From: a bacterium
Lineage (GTDB): Bacteria > SZUA-79 > Acidulodesulfobacterales > Acidulodesulfobacteraceae
Reading direction: 5' to 3'
NCBI GenBank assembly: GCA_021798875.1
Contig: JAJZBN010000009.1
Coordinates: forward strand, 1-64,000
Length of the DNA: 64,000 nt
The position numbers were made by a program, and so were the translations under genes. This document shows, one piece after another, positions 27,250-35,917 of this stretch. Position 1 is the stretch's first letter. Every line of letters starts with the position of its first letter. The notes beneath the pieces were generated by a model. That model worked only from the letters and a program-made list of their open reading frames with translations. It was not told where the DNA came from and did not search any database.

Positions 27250-27837
27250 CTAAAATGAATTATTTTGATTATGCAAAATAATTTCGGCGGCTTGTTTTAA
27301 ATCTTTAACGTAAAAGTCCGGAATAATATTATCGTCGTGTTCATACATATCGTTTCTGATGTAGAACGATTTTAAACCCGAATTTTTTGCAAGCATTATA
27401 TCGCTGTCTTTATCGCCTATCATGAATGACCTGCCGGTATCTATATTAAACTTTTCTACTCCCTTAAGCACCATTCCCGCAGACGGTTTCCTGCAGGAGC
27501 ATTTAATATTATAAGGTTCTACCGTTCCTTTATCGTGGTGAGGACAGAAATATAAATCGTCTATTCTAATTCCGTTATCTTCGTATATTTGAAGAAGCCT
27601 GTCGTGAACCGACGCCAAATCATCCATACTAAAAAATCCTTTTGCTACTCCTGCCTGATTAGTAACTATTATAAGCAAATACCCTGCAGTTTTTAAGGCT
27701 TTAAGAGCCTCTAAAGAGCCGGGCATTATAATTATATCTTCGGGATTTTTTAAATACCCCACGTCTTTAATTAATACTCCGTCTCTGTCCAAAAAAACGC
27801 ATTTGTTATTATTCATATTATTTATTTTTTTATTCAT
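27250..27837 (-). CDS. gmhB: D-glycero-D-manno-heptose 1,7-bisphosphate 7-phosphatase
   Basis: A 195-residue HAD phosphatase of the histidinol-phosphatase/GmhB group, which removes the 7-phosphate during ADP-heptose synthesis for LPS core. Motif I is FLDRDGVLIKDVGYL, motif II is IIVTNQAGVAKG, the zinc-binding loop is CPHHDKG...CSCRKP, and motif IV is MIGDKDSDIMLA. The annotated ATG overlaps the end of lpxL by 8 bp; an ATG 21 bases further in is also plausible. It is last in an lpxK-lpxL-gmhB cluster on the minus strand. Confidence 0.93.
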   Translation of the reverse strand: MNKKINNMNNNKCVFLDRDGVLIKDVGYLKNPEDIIIMPGSLEALKALKTAGYLLIIVTNQAGVAKGFFSMDDLASVHDRLLQIYEDNGIRIDDLYFCPHHDKGTVEPYNIKCSCRKPSAGMVLKGVEKFNIDTGRSFMIGDKDSDIMLAKNSGLKSFYIRNDMYEHDDNIIPDFYVKDLKQAAEIILHNQNNSF

Positions 27838-28750
27838 TATCCGGTCTTGTTTTCCACCTGTTATGTATCCAGAACCACTGTTCGGGATATTGCCTTATTA
27901 TGTCTTCGATTTTTTCGTTAAACATTTTCAAAATATTCATGGTATCCGTCTTTCTGTCGCCGGTATATTTTATGTCAAGGGGTGGCTCTATTATAAGGCG
28001 GTGTTTTGAGTAATTTTTTTTATTTTCGTCATTTTCGTTAATTCTAACTATAAAAGCCGGAACGACCGGAAGTTTAGTTTTTGCGGCGATGTTTGCCATA
28101 CCGGGCATAGTGCAGGCTTTAACGCCGAAAAAATCGACGAAGACGCCGATGCGCTTAGAGGCATTTTCGTCCGGCAGAAATCCGACGATTTCTTTTTTGT
28201 TTAACGCCGAAATTATATTTTTTACGGCATTTTCCCTATTATAGATAACTTTGTTTCCAGAAGCGGTTCTTAAATCGTATAAAATTTTTTCTATGTAAGG
28301 ATTGTCGAGAGGCCTTGCAAGTACGTTGCCTTTATAGCCTTTCAGCCCGAAGGTTTTTGCGAGAAGTTCCCAGTTGCCGAAATGAGCGGTAAGCAAGAGT
28401 ACCCCCTGTCCGCCGTATATGTTCTTAATATTTTCAAAATCCGATTCTACGAAATCGTCGATATTGCTTTCATTATATTTATTTAGTCTGAAAATTTCGA
28501 CGAACGTCATGCCGAGATTTTTATAAAATTTTATCGCTATATCGTTCAGTTCATTCTCGGTTTTAGCCGGAAATGCAATTTTTAGGTTATTCAGAGTGTG
28601 TTTTCTGTGCTTTTTATCGATTTTATAAAATAACAGCCCCAAAAATCTGCCTATTTTTAGAGACAGACCCTGCGGCAATATATTCAAAAATGTATAAAAA
28701 GAATATACCAAAACATATTCGGAGTATGCAAGAGCTTTATTTTTTTTCAT
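27830..28750 (-). CDS. lpxL: Lipid A acyltransferase (LpxL/HtrB family)
   Basis: About 306 residues with an N-terminal membrane helix. It transfers an acyl chain from acyl-ACP to the lipid A precursor at the inner membrane. The catalytic HxxxxD/E signature is seen as LLTAHFGNWELLAK, with LARPLDNPYIE and VGFLPDENASKRIGVFVDFF downstream as in the family. ATG 28750 gives the usual length; an in-frame start at 28795 would add 15 residues and overlap lpxK. The gene follows lpxK by 11 bp and overlaps gmhB by 8 bp, suggesting coupling. Confidence 0.92.
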   Translation of the reverse strand: MKKNKALAYSEYVLVYSFYTFLNILPQGLSLKIGRFLGLLFYKIDKKHRKHTLNNLKIAFPAKTENELNDIAIKFYKNLGMTFVEIFRLNKYNESNIDDFVESDFENIKNIYGGQGVLLLTAHFGNWELLAKTFGLKGYKGNVLARPLDNPYIEKILYDLRTASGNKVIYNRENAVKNIISALNKKEIVGFLPDENASKRIGVFVDFFGVKACTMPGMANIAAKTKLPVVPAFIVRINENDENKKNYSKHRLIIEPPLDIKYTGDRKTDTMNILKMFNEKIEDIIRQYPEQWFWIHNRWKTRPDNE

Positions 28751-28761
28751 ATATTTTAAAA

Positions 28762-29847
28762 TTACGACAGATTGTTTCGTTTGCTGCGCCCGCAATGTCG
28801 ATTGTAAACATCGTAAATATGTTCATAAAAATTTCCGTCTATAATAATATCGAAGTCTAAATAATAAATTTTATCGAATTCATCATTATTTATGTCATTA
28901 TGTATGCCGGATAAATCTTTAAAATTAAACCGCTTTAACTTTACGTAATCCTTTAAAGTCGTAACGGCTATATATTTATCGTCGGAATGAAGTATGTTCG
29001 TTATTTCTTTAAAATCGGTTTCGGTGTATTCATAATGGTCGTTAAATTCCATTTTATAATCCGCAGGCGCTTCGCATTCCGTTAAATTTTCATAAAAGTA
29101 ATATGAATTGCCTATTGCGCATACGGCAAGAATTTTACCGCCTTTAGCTTTAAATGCTTTTAAATCTTCTATAGATATAACGTTTTTTTGAGATATAAGT
29201 TTATTCGGTTTGTAATAAGAATAAAATACGGAGCAATTTTTATTGTATTTTTTTAATTTATTTTCTATAGAGGCTTTAAAAGAAGAAGATGTCGAATTTT
29301 CCAAAAGTTCCGGTCTGCATTTGTTTATAACTATAATATCGGCATATTTTAAAGCGCTTAGCGGTTCTCTTAAAATTCCTGCCGGTATTACGTTTTGTAT
29401 GAATATATCTATGCTTGCGTCTATTAGAATTATGTTAATATCTTTTTTAATGTTTAACGCCGTGAAACCGTCGTCTAAAATGGCGATTCTTTTATTTCCG
29501 TCGAATTCGTCGTGAACGTCTTTGTAGGCGCATTTGTATGTTATGTCTATAACTTCTGCTTCCGCTGCTTCCGTTCCTATCTCTACCGCTACCCCTTCTT
29601 CCGCTCCTCTTTCTGCCGATTGGTTATCAATGATTTTCTTATTTTCTATCTGCATCGCGTCTAAAAAGTCGATATTGCCGCCGGCATCCGTCCCCGTCTT
29701 CCATTCCATTTCGGCAAGATTGTAATATATTTCGTCGTTATTAAGGCAGGTTTTGGCCGCCGCCAGTCTGTTTTTAGATACGATAACCGGAATATCTATT
29801 TTTTTAGATTTAAATTTTTCGATTAAAAGGAGGACTTCATCGGGCAA
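28762..29847 (-). pseudogene. lpxK: Tetraacyldisaccharide 4'-kinase, C-terminal part after frameshift
   Basis: A 361-codon frame without its own N-terminus. DDGFTALNIKKDINIILIDA and PAGILREPLSALKYADIIVI match the DGFQH and LREP motifs of LpxK, which phosphorylates the lipid A disaccharide. In this frame the reading extends upstream to about 29908 (VYVAAWEYEIP then PDEVLLL), joining the other half. A long acidic insertion before the DGF motif (Ala/Glu-rich) is unusual. The TTG at 29847 is not a likely independent start. The gene works only if the frames are joined. Confidence 0.85.
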
Positions 29848-29885
29848 TTTATTCCTTGATTCCGGAATTTCATATTCCCATGCAG

Positions 29886-30236
29886 CTACATAGACTTTTT
29901 TTTTAAGCGGCCTTTATATCCGCGGGTTATAATGCACGGTTTTAATTCTTTTTCGTATAAATATTCGGCCAAACTATAAGAAAACGGAGTTTTTCCGGAT
30001 CCGCCCATGTTTATGTTTCCGAAACTTATAGTAAATAATCCTGATTCTTCCGCTTTTACACTTCCAACAACTCTTTTTATTTTAGAAAAGAGTATAACGG
30101 CGAAAGATAATAAAATAAGGGGAAGTTTAGCGCATAATTTTAATAATCCGGCAAAACCGCCCTCGTTCCTTTCGTTATTTTCCGTCTTTTTTGATTCGTT
30201 GGTCAAGAAATTTACGATATATTTATAAAATTTCAT
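29886..30236 (-). pseudogene. lpxK: Tetraacyldisaccharide 4'-kinase, N-terminal part before frameshift
   Basis: This 116-codon frame begins with a membrane-proximal helix (LPLILLSFAVILFS) and contains the LpxK P-loop ISFGNINMGGSGKTPFSYSL and ITRGYKGRL. It then runs into nine A residues on the minus strand (29896-29904) and stops at KKKSM. A one-base slip in this A9 run places it in frame with 28762-29908. Since lpxK is essential in most Gram-negatives that make lipid A, a sequencing or assembly error or productive slippage is more likely than true loss. Confidence 0.88.
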
Positions 30237-30264
30237 TTTTATTCATTTTATATTTCTATTTAAT

Positions 30265-31461
30265 TTATACTGAATCCGCCGATTCTTTTATTCTGTTTAG
30301 CCCTTCTTTTATTACGTCTAATCCGGTGGCAAAAGATAATCTTATATAATTATCGTTGCCGAATTCAACTCCTGGAACGGCCGCAACGAGATATTTGTCT
30401 AAAATATGATCGCAATATTCGGAAGAAGAATTAATCGTTTCGCCTTTTGAATTTTTTAATTTTCCGAAAACTTTTGAAATATCTACGAAAAGATAGAAAG
30501 CGCCGTCCGGTTTAACGGGGGTCATACTTTTTATGTTTTTCTCAAAAAAATCGAGCATATAATCCCTTCTTTTTTGAAATTCGCCGCGCATCATATCGGT
30601 GAATTCGTATCCTCCTTTTAACGCCGCAAGAGCGCCGTACTGGGCAAAGGTAGTCGGATTGGAGGTACTCTGCGACTGTATATTGTTCATGGCCGCAATT
30701 AAATCTTTAGGTCCTGCGGTATAACCTATTCTGAAGCCAGTCATGGAATAAGTTTTAGACACGGCGTTGACGGCGATAGTATATTCTTTCATAGATTTAT
30801 CCGCCATTAAAACGTTAAAAAACTTTTTGCCGTCGAATATAATCTTTTCGTATATATCGTCGGTTATTATATATAGCCCTTGTCTTTTAGCAAAATCAGC
30901 GACTTCTATTATATCTTTTTCGTCCATCATAACGCCGGTCGGATTTGACGGACTGTTTATTATGACGCCCCTTGTTTTGGCGGTAACGCTGTTTTGAAAT
31001 ATTTCAAGATTGAATTTAAAACCGTTTTTTGAAGTATCCGCTATTACCGGAACTCCGCCGGAAAGTTTTATAATTTCCGTATATGAAACCCAGTACGGCG
31101 AAGGAACTATTATTTCGTCGCCTTCGTTAAGCATAGCCGTAAATATATTATATAAAGAATGTTTTCCGCCGCAGGACACGAGTATTTCCGAATTTTCGTA
31201 TCTTACCCCGTAGTCTTCGGCAAACTTTTCTGTTATTGCAGTTTTCAGTTCGTCTATTCCCGAAACCGGAGTATATTTAGTCTGCCCTTTGTCAAGAGCT
31301 TCTTTAACTGCTTGCTTTATATAGTCCGGCGTGTCGAAATCCGGTTCTCCGGCGCCGAAACCCACTACGTTTTTTCCTTCGTTTTTTAATGTTTTTGCTT
31401 TAGCCGTGATGGCAAGGGTAGCCGACGGCTTTATTAAAGAAGCTCTACATGAGAGTTTCAT
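30265..31461 (-). CDS. Class I aminotransferase (aspartate aminotransferase type)
   Basis: A 398-residue PLP enzyme of fold type I, subgroup I-gamma as in bacterial AspC/AspB. MKLSCRASLIKPSATLAIT is a usual beginning. GAGEPDFDTPDYIK, VVINSPSNPTG-like VIINSPSNPTG, the PLP-lysine region NAVSKTYSMTGFRIGY and the C-terminal NDNYIRLSFAT are all present. The most likely reaction is aspartate/2-oxoglutarate transamination. ATG 31461 has AGGAG 7 bases upstream and overlaps the 3' end of coaD by 17 bp, indicating translational coupling. Confidence 0.93.
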   Translation of the reverse strand: MKLSCRASLIKPSATLAITAKAKTLKNEGKNVVGFGAGEPDFDTPDYIKQAVKEALDKGQTKYTPVSGIDELKTAITEKFAEDYGVRYENSEILVSCGGKHSLYNIFTAMLNEGDEIIVPSPYWVSYTEIIKLSGGVPVIADTSKNGFKFNLEIFQNSVTAKTRGVIINSPSNPTGVMMDEKDIIEVADFAKRQGLYIITDDIYEKIIFDGKKFFNVLMADKSMKEYTIAVNAVSKTYSMTGFRIGYTAGPKDLIAAMNNIQSQSTSNPTTFAQYGALAALKGGYEFTDMMRGEFQKRRDYMLDFFEKNIKSMTPVKPDGAFYLFVDISKVFGKLKNSKGETINSSSEYCDHILDKYLVAAVPGVEFGNDNYIRLSFATGLDVIKEGLNRIKESADSV

Positions 31462-31981
31462 CGTTTTCTCCTTTTGCGTAAATTTTTGAAAGCTCTTCGG
31501 CAATCGCCGGAGGAACCATACTTGAAACATCCCCTCCAAGCCTTGAAATTTCTTTTACTATCGTGGAACTTAAAAAAGAATATTTTTCCGCAGTCATCAT
31601 AAATATAGTTTCGATGTCCGAATTTAACGTTCTGTTCGTAGTAGCAAGCTGAAGCTCGTACTCGAAGTCCGAGACCGCCCTTAATCCCCTTATTATAACT
31701 TTTGCGTCTATACTTTCCACGTACTTTACTAAAAGACCTTTTAAGCCTATCACTTCTACTCGGCCTGAATCGATATCCCTATCGTCTTTTATTGTTTCGT
31801 TTATAAGCTCTATGCGCTTAGACTGCGGGAAAATATACGGTTTTTTTTTATTACAGGCCACGGCTATAATAACCCTGTCGAATATATTTAGGCTTCTCTT
31901 TAAAATATCTAAATGGCCGTAAGTTACAGGGTCAAACGAACCAGGATAAACACCCGTCTTATATTTAATTAAATTTGACAT
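31445..31981 (-). CDS. coaD: Phosphopantetheine adenylyltransferase
   Basis: A 178-residue nucleotidyltransferase of coenzyme A synthesis. It joins 4'-phosphopantetheine and ATP to dephospho-CoA. It shows GVYPGSFDPVTYGHLDIL with the T/HxGH signature, IIRGLRAVSDFEYELQLA, and EKYSFLSSTIVKEI near the C-terminus. The frame is open further upstream, but ATG 31981 gives family length and has AAGG nearby; the extension runs into a dispersed repeat. The coaBC gene of the same pathway lies at 47815. Confidence 0.95.
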   Translation of the reverse strand: MSNLIKYKTGVYPGSFDPVTYGHLDILKRSLNIFDRVIIAVACNKKKPYIFPQSKRIELINETIKDDRDIDSGRVEVIGLKGLLVKYVESIDAKVIIRGLRAVSDFEYELQLATTNRTLNSDIETIFMMTAEKYSFLSSTIVKEISRLGGDVSSMVPPAIAEELSKIYAKGENDETLM

Positions 31982-32064
31982 AAACCTTATTTTTACCATA
32001 AAACCGATAAAAAAGCAAACAGGAAAAGTTTCTTTTGCGCTGCAAAACCAATCGGCAGTAAGAG

Positions 32065-32086
32065 AATAAATAAATCTGACACCTTT
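32065..32086 (-). repeat. Dispersed AAAGGTGTCAGATTTATTTATT element, inverted
   Basis: A 22-bp exact match, on the minus strand, to the element at 3807-3828. It sits in the space between coaD and rpsT. Confidence 0.75.
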
Positions 32087-32187
32087 AAGGAGAGCTTTTT
32101 GCAATTTTTTATTGATTTATTTTTTAAAATCTGGTAAATTAAAAAATCTATCTATAATTTTTTAATATAAAAAAGGAGTATTTTATT

Positions 32188-32454
32188 ATGGCGAATCATA
32201 AATCTGCCGAAAAAAGAGCGAGACAGACCGAAAAAAGAACGGAAAGAAACAGGCGCAGTATTTCTAAAATGAAAACGGGCATAAAGAAATTTCAAGCCGC
32301 GGTTGCCGAAAACGATAAAGAAAAAGCATTATCTCTTTTTAATTTAAACGTATCTTATATTATGCAGTTAGCCGCAAAAAAAATTATACACGGTAATAAC
32401 GCATCGAGAAAAGTTTCGGCTCTTGCCAAACTTAAGAATTCTATAAACGGTTAA
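32188..32454 (+). CDS. rpsT: 30S ribosomal protein S20
   Basis: An 88-residue basic protein of the small ribosomal subunit binding 16S rRNA. MANHKSAEKRARQTEKRTER and the C-terminal VSYIMQLAAKKIIHGNNASRKVS are signature stretches. Length is normal. AAGGAG precedes the ATG with good spacing. Its 3' end overlaps the convergent holA gene by 14 bp. Confidence 0.97.
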   Translation: MANHKSAEKRARQTEKRTERNRRSISKMKTGIKKFQAAVAENDKEKALSLFNLNVSYIMQLAAKKIIHGNNASRKVSALAKLKNSING

Positions 32455-33430
32455 GTTTAAAAATAAATTCTTCGAAAATAATATCCGGCGGATAAGACGT
32501 CGTTTTAAGTTTTAAATCGACATCTTCCAAAAGTTTAACTATTTTTCTCAACTCCGCCGCATTAAATAAAGAAATACGTTTTAAAAATTTACCCTTAAGA
32601 AACGGTAAAACGGCATTAGAATTCAATATCGTTTCGATGTTAATGCCGGATTTCTCCTGAATTTTTGCCCTATGAAGTTTTTTCACGTCATTGTATAATA
32701 TGGATATAATTTTTATCGGTTCTTCGCCGTCCGCGTAAAGAACGTCGAACATGAAAAAAGCCGCTTTGAAATCTTTGTCTAATATTTTGTCGGTTAAATC
32801 GAATACGCTGAATTTTTTTGAAAAAGATATAATAGATTTTATTTTTTCTATAGGTATTTCGGTTTTTATTTTTGCGTCTGCAGATTTTGAGCCGGCGTTA
32901 ATCCCTGAAGCGATTTTATCTAATTCGGAATCTATGTTAAGCAGATTATTTCCGGTATATCGCATTATATAGTAAGCCGATTCCTCAGATATAGATATGC
33001 CTTTCTCCTTTGCCAAATTTTTAATATAAGACGGTATTTCATTGTCGTATAGCTTTCTAACTTTATTTAACTTAAAATGATTTTTATTTTTTAATTCTTT
33101 AAAAAATTTCCAGTTTTCGTTTATTTTAGGTTCGCCATAATAAAAGATTACCAATGTAGAAGGCGAAGGAGATTTTACATATTCAAGTATGCTTTCGTCG
33201 TTAAGGAACGAATCGTCGAAATCTTCCGCTTGAACTATTCTCTTTTCGGCAAATGCGGGGTAGCTTTCCGCAATATTCAAAAATTCCGAAGGAGAAGGCG
33301 CGATAAGCTTATCGAAATTGAAGTCGTATTCGCTTTCCGAAAGCGTGCCCGATTTTATTTTCTCTATTTCTCTATTTATCCTGAAATTGTCTTCGCCGTA
33401 AAAAAAATATATTAAAACTTCGTTAGTCAT
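32441..33430 (-). CDS. holA: DNA polymerase III subunit delta
   Basis: A 329-residue clamp-loader subunit that opens the beta clamp. The N-terminal domain starts VLIYFFYGEDNFRINREI (a P-loop-like region without a functional Walker A, normal for delta), followed by FDEDSF-like stretches and the C-terminal helical collar (LKGKFLKRISLFNAAELRKI, LLEDVDLKLKT). The ending resembles the LED.DxxLK pattern of HolA. It converges on rpsT, the neighbour with which it is often linked, with overlapping ends. Confidence 0.88.
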   Translation of the reverse strand: MTNEVLIYFFYGEDNFRINREIEKIKSGTLSESEYDFNFDKLIAPSPSEFLNIAESYPAFAEKRIVQAEDFDDSFLNDESILEYVKSPSPSTLVIFYYGEPKINENWKFFKELKNKNHFKLNKVRKLYDNEIPSYIKNLAKEKGISISEESAYYIMRYTGNNLLNIDSELDKIASGINAGSKSADAKIKTEIPIEKIKSIISFSKKFSVFDLTDKILDKDFKAAFFMFDVLYADGEEPIKIISILYNDVKKLHRAKIQEKSGINIETILNSNAVLPFLKGKFLKRISLFNAAELRKIVKLLEDVDLKLKTTSYPPDIIFEEFIFKLNRL

Positions 33431-33481
33431 ATTATGATTTTATAATAAAAATTTTTTTTTTAAAAGTTATCGTTTTATAGG

Positions 33482-33513
33482 TTGACAATTTTAATATATT
33501 TTATTAATATAAT
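33482..33513 (+). promoter_or_regulatory. Promoter of secG
   Basis: TTGACA at 33482-33487 pairs with TATAAT at 33508-33513 (20-bp gap) or with TAATAT at 33505 (17 bp). The two in-frame ATGs at 33519 and 33525 lie within 12 bases of the -10 box, so the mRNA would be leaderless or nearly so. Confidence 0.55.
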
Positions 33514-33518
33514 CTATT

Positions 33519-33845
33519 ATGATTATGTTTTTAACTATTTTATTGATTGTATCCGCAGTATTTTTAGTTATCGTTATTCTTATGCAGCAGGGTAAAGGGC
33601 AGGAGATGGGGGCGGTCTTCGGAGGTAGTTCGCAGACTGTTTTCGGGGCGTCCGGAGCGGGAAATTTTTTAACTAAAGCAACTGCAGTAATAGCTATTAT
33701 TTTTATGGCTTCCGCTTTTTTTATTTCTTATATTACCGCACAGAAGGAAAAAGGAATTAATATTTCTTCAAAATATACTGCTGCAAAAACTGTAAAATCG
33801 TCTATGGCAGCCAAAAAAGCACCGGTTAAAAACAGTTCTAAATAA
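33519..33845 (+). CDS. secG: Preprotein translocase subunit SecG
   Basis: A 108-residue inner-membrane protein with two helices. LVIVILMQQGKGQEMGAVFG and GGSSQTVFGASGAGNFLTKA form the conserved cytoplasmic loop, and a Lys-rich tail follows. SecG assists SecYE-mediated export. It stands alone upstream of tRNA-Leu. Starts at 33519 or 33525 are both possible; no Shine-Dalgarno sequence is present. Confidence 0.95.
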   Translation: MIMFLTILLIVSAVFLVIVILMQQGKGQEMGAVFGGSSQTVFGASGAGNFLTKATAVIAIIFMASAFFISYITAQKEKGINISSKYTAAKTVKSSMAAKKAPVKNSSK

Positions 33846-33882
33846 TTTAATTTGATTTTTATTAATTTGTTTTATATATGAT

Positions 33883-33968
33883 GCCGAAGTGGTGGAACTG
33901 GTAGACACACCATCTTAAGGGGGTGGCGGACAAAATCCGTGCCGGTTCGATTCCGGCCTTCGGCACCA
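33883..33968 (+). tRNA. tRNA-Leu, anticodon AAG
   Basis: A long-variable-arm tRNA with acceptor arms GCCGAAG and CTTCGGC, discriminator A and encoded CCA (33966-33968). The D-loop contains GGTAGA, the T arm is GCCGG-TTCGATT-CCGGC. The anticodon stem CCATC/GGTGG encloses loop TTAAGGG, giving anticodon AAG. This would read CUU/CUC leucine codons if A34 is edited to inosine. Many bacteria use GAG here. Confidence 0.93.
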
Positions 33969-34008
33969 CCTTTTATTTTAAAAATTCACTTAGTTACTCT
34001 TTGCGCAT

Positions 34009-34977
34009 TTATTGAATTGCAGTGCTGCCTATCAAATTTTTTTTTGACATCAAAATAATAAATTCTCTTAAAAAAGCGACGTTATAAAGTTCGGAGTTTT
34101 TTTCCATAAAGTTTAAAGCGTCGGTTACGCTCATTTTAATTCTGTACGGCCTGTTTCGCGTAAGCGAATCGAACCTGTTTGCGATAATAACTATTTTTCC
34201 GTACGTCGAAATATCTTCTTCCATTTTTCCGAAAGGATATCCGGTACCGTTTGAAGCTTCATGATGTTCAAGGACGCCGTTTATTATATTTTTATTATCT
34301 ATGCCGTTCGCAATTAAAATTTCTTTGGAATATATGGGATGCATTTTTATTTCTTCGGCCTCTTTTTCGGATAAGCCGTTCTTCGACAATATTTCTCTGG
34401 GTATTTTTAATTTTCCTATATCGTGAGTCAGTCCCGCAAAACCTATTTCATATAAAGATATTTTACTTGAAAAACCCAGCCTGTTTGCTAAAGCCATAGC
34501 GTATATACTGACGTTCATACCATGTCCGACTTCATTATAATCATAGCTGGAAAGATTAAGCAAATTCATAAAAGCGAATTCGCTCATCAATAAATATTCT
34601 ACAGTAGTTTCTATGGATTTTTTAATATTTTCCTGATTATCTTTAAGATTTCCGGTAGTTATAACGTATTCGGCATAAATTTTTGAATACGTATAAATTT
34701 TTACGGCTTTTTCTTCAAAATTATAATCGGGCGATTTTATAATGTATTCTATATGATCCAGCATATCGTTGTCATATTTATCTTTATCTTTTGTTTCTAT
34801 ATATAGTTTTTCTACCCCGTTATTTTTAAGTCTTAACGCATCGCTTTGAGAAAAAATAAGCGCTTTAGACCTATATAAAATATAATTATCACCGGATTTT
34901 AGATACAGAGGATAATCGGAATTTTTACCGAATATTAAACTTTCTATAACTATAGGCGTATATTGCTTTTTTTCCAT
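34009..34977 (-). CDS. HD-GYP domain phosphodiesterase
   Basis: A 322-residue protein. The N-terminal ~110 residues show no recognisable sensor. The HD-GYP domain follows with GLTHDIGKLKIPREIL (HD), HPIYSKEIL, and LEHHEASNGTGYP, in which the DGTGYP of the family is NGTGYP. HD-GYP proteins hydrolyse cyclic di-GMP or related dinucleotides. The metal-binding His and Asp residues appear intact. It lies alone on the minus strand after the MBL-fold gene. Whether it acts on c-di-GMP, or has any link to the c-di-AMP riboswitch, is unknown. Confidence 0.87.
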   Translation of the reverse strand: MEKKQYTPIVIESLIFGKNSDYPLYLKSGDNYILYRSKALIFSQSDALRLKNNGVEKLYIETKDKDKYDNDMLDHIEYIIKSPDYNFEEKAVKIYTYSKIYAEYVITTGNLKDNQENIKKSIETTVEYLLMSEFAFMNLLNLSSYDYNEVGHGMNVSIYAMALANRLGFSSKISLYEIGFAGLTHDIGKLKIPREILSKNGLSEKEAEEIKMHPIYSKEILIANGIDNKNIINGVLEHHEASNGTGYPFGKMEEDISTYGKIVIIANRFDSLTRNRPYRIKMSVTDALNFMEKNSELYNVAFLREFIILMSKKNLIGSTAIQ

Positions 34978-35001
34978 TTAGTTTTATTATATAGTTGGTT
35001 T

Positions 35002-35667
35002 TCAAATAATTTCAGATTTCAGCCCCATCTTGCGGACGTTTTCGGCAAATTCCTCGGCCTGTCTTTTTTCGCCGACTATCGTTCCATAGTGCATAGGTAT
35101 AGACGTATCGGCTTTTATAACGGCAGCCGCTTCAATAGCTTCGCTCGGAGTCATAACGTAAGTTCCGCTCACGGGAATAAACAGAAGATCTATCTTTTCT
35201 TTTGATAGGTCTTTCATTTCCGGTATTAGGTCGGTATCGCCGGTGTGATATATTTTAACTCCCTTAAACGTAACTATAAAACCTAATTTTTTGTCTTCTT
35301 TAGGATGATAAACCTTACCCGGTTCCCTAAATTTATTGATATTATAAGCAGGTACGCCTTTAATATGCAAATCTTTAAAATCTAAAGAATCCCCCGGTTT
35401 TATAATTACTATTTCATTGTCGTATAATCCGTCTATTTCTTCGTTAGTCATCTCGTTCATAAACAAAACGGTGGAATCTTTAAGTATTTTATGGATATCG
35501 TCGGGAGAGAAATGATCAAAGTGTTCATGAGATACAAAAATGTAATCCGCTTTGGGTTCGTCTCCGTGTAATTTGAAAGGGTCAAAATATAAGCATGTCT
35601 TACCATCGCTGACTAAAAAACTGTCGTGGCAGAATCTTTTAATTTCCAATCCTTTATAGTTAAACAT
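35002..35667 (-). CDS. UPF0173-type metal-dependent hydrolase (MBL fold)
   Basis: A 221-residue metallo-beta-lactamase-fold protein with the metal motif VSHEHFDHFSPDD (HxHxDH), YHTGDTDLIPEM, and IPMHYGTIVGEK near the end. This matches the UPF0173/YtkL group. The natural substrate is not established for the group. GGAGG precedes the start on the minus strand. Confidence 0.88.
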   Translation of the reverse strand: MFNYKGLEIKRFCHDSFLVSDGKTCLYFDPFKLHGDEPKADYIFVSHEHFDHFSPDDIHKILKDSTVLFMNEMTNEEIDGLYDNEIVIIKPGDSLDFKDLHIKGVPAYNINKFREPGKVYHPKEDKKLGFIVTFKGVKIYHTGDTDLIPEMKDLSKEKIDLLFIPVSGTYVMTPSEAIEAAAVIKADTSIPMHYGTIVGEKRQAEEFAENVRKMGLKSEII

Positions 35668-35917
35668 AATAGCCTCCCAATAAATGATATATTATTATAA
35701 ATAAACGATAAAAGTAAATAAAATTAATTCTTATTTTAAATTTTATCATATATTTTATTTATTTGTTAAAATTTTCAAATAATTTGTCTGATTAATATAA
35801 AACTAAGTAAAATATATATTGTAATTATATGTATTTGTCATATATAATAATGTAATAATTTTATGTTTAAGGTTAAATAATTAAAATTATACAATAATAA
35901 AAAGTAAGGAGAAAATT

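Noticed and set aside
31982-32104. N-terminal extension of coaD
   Set aside because: CoaD normally begins just before GVYPGSFDP; the extension covers a dispersed repeat and has no family match.
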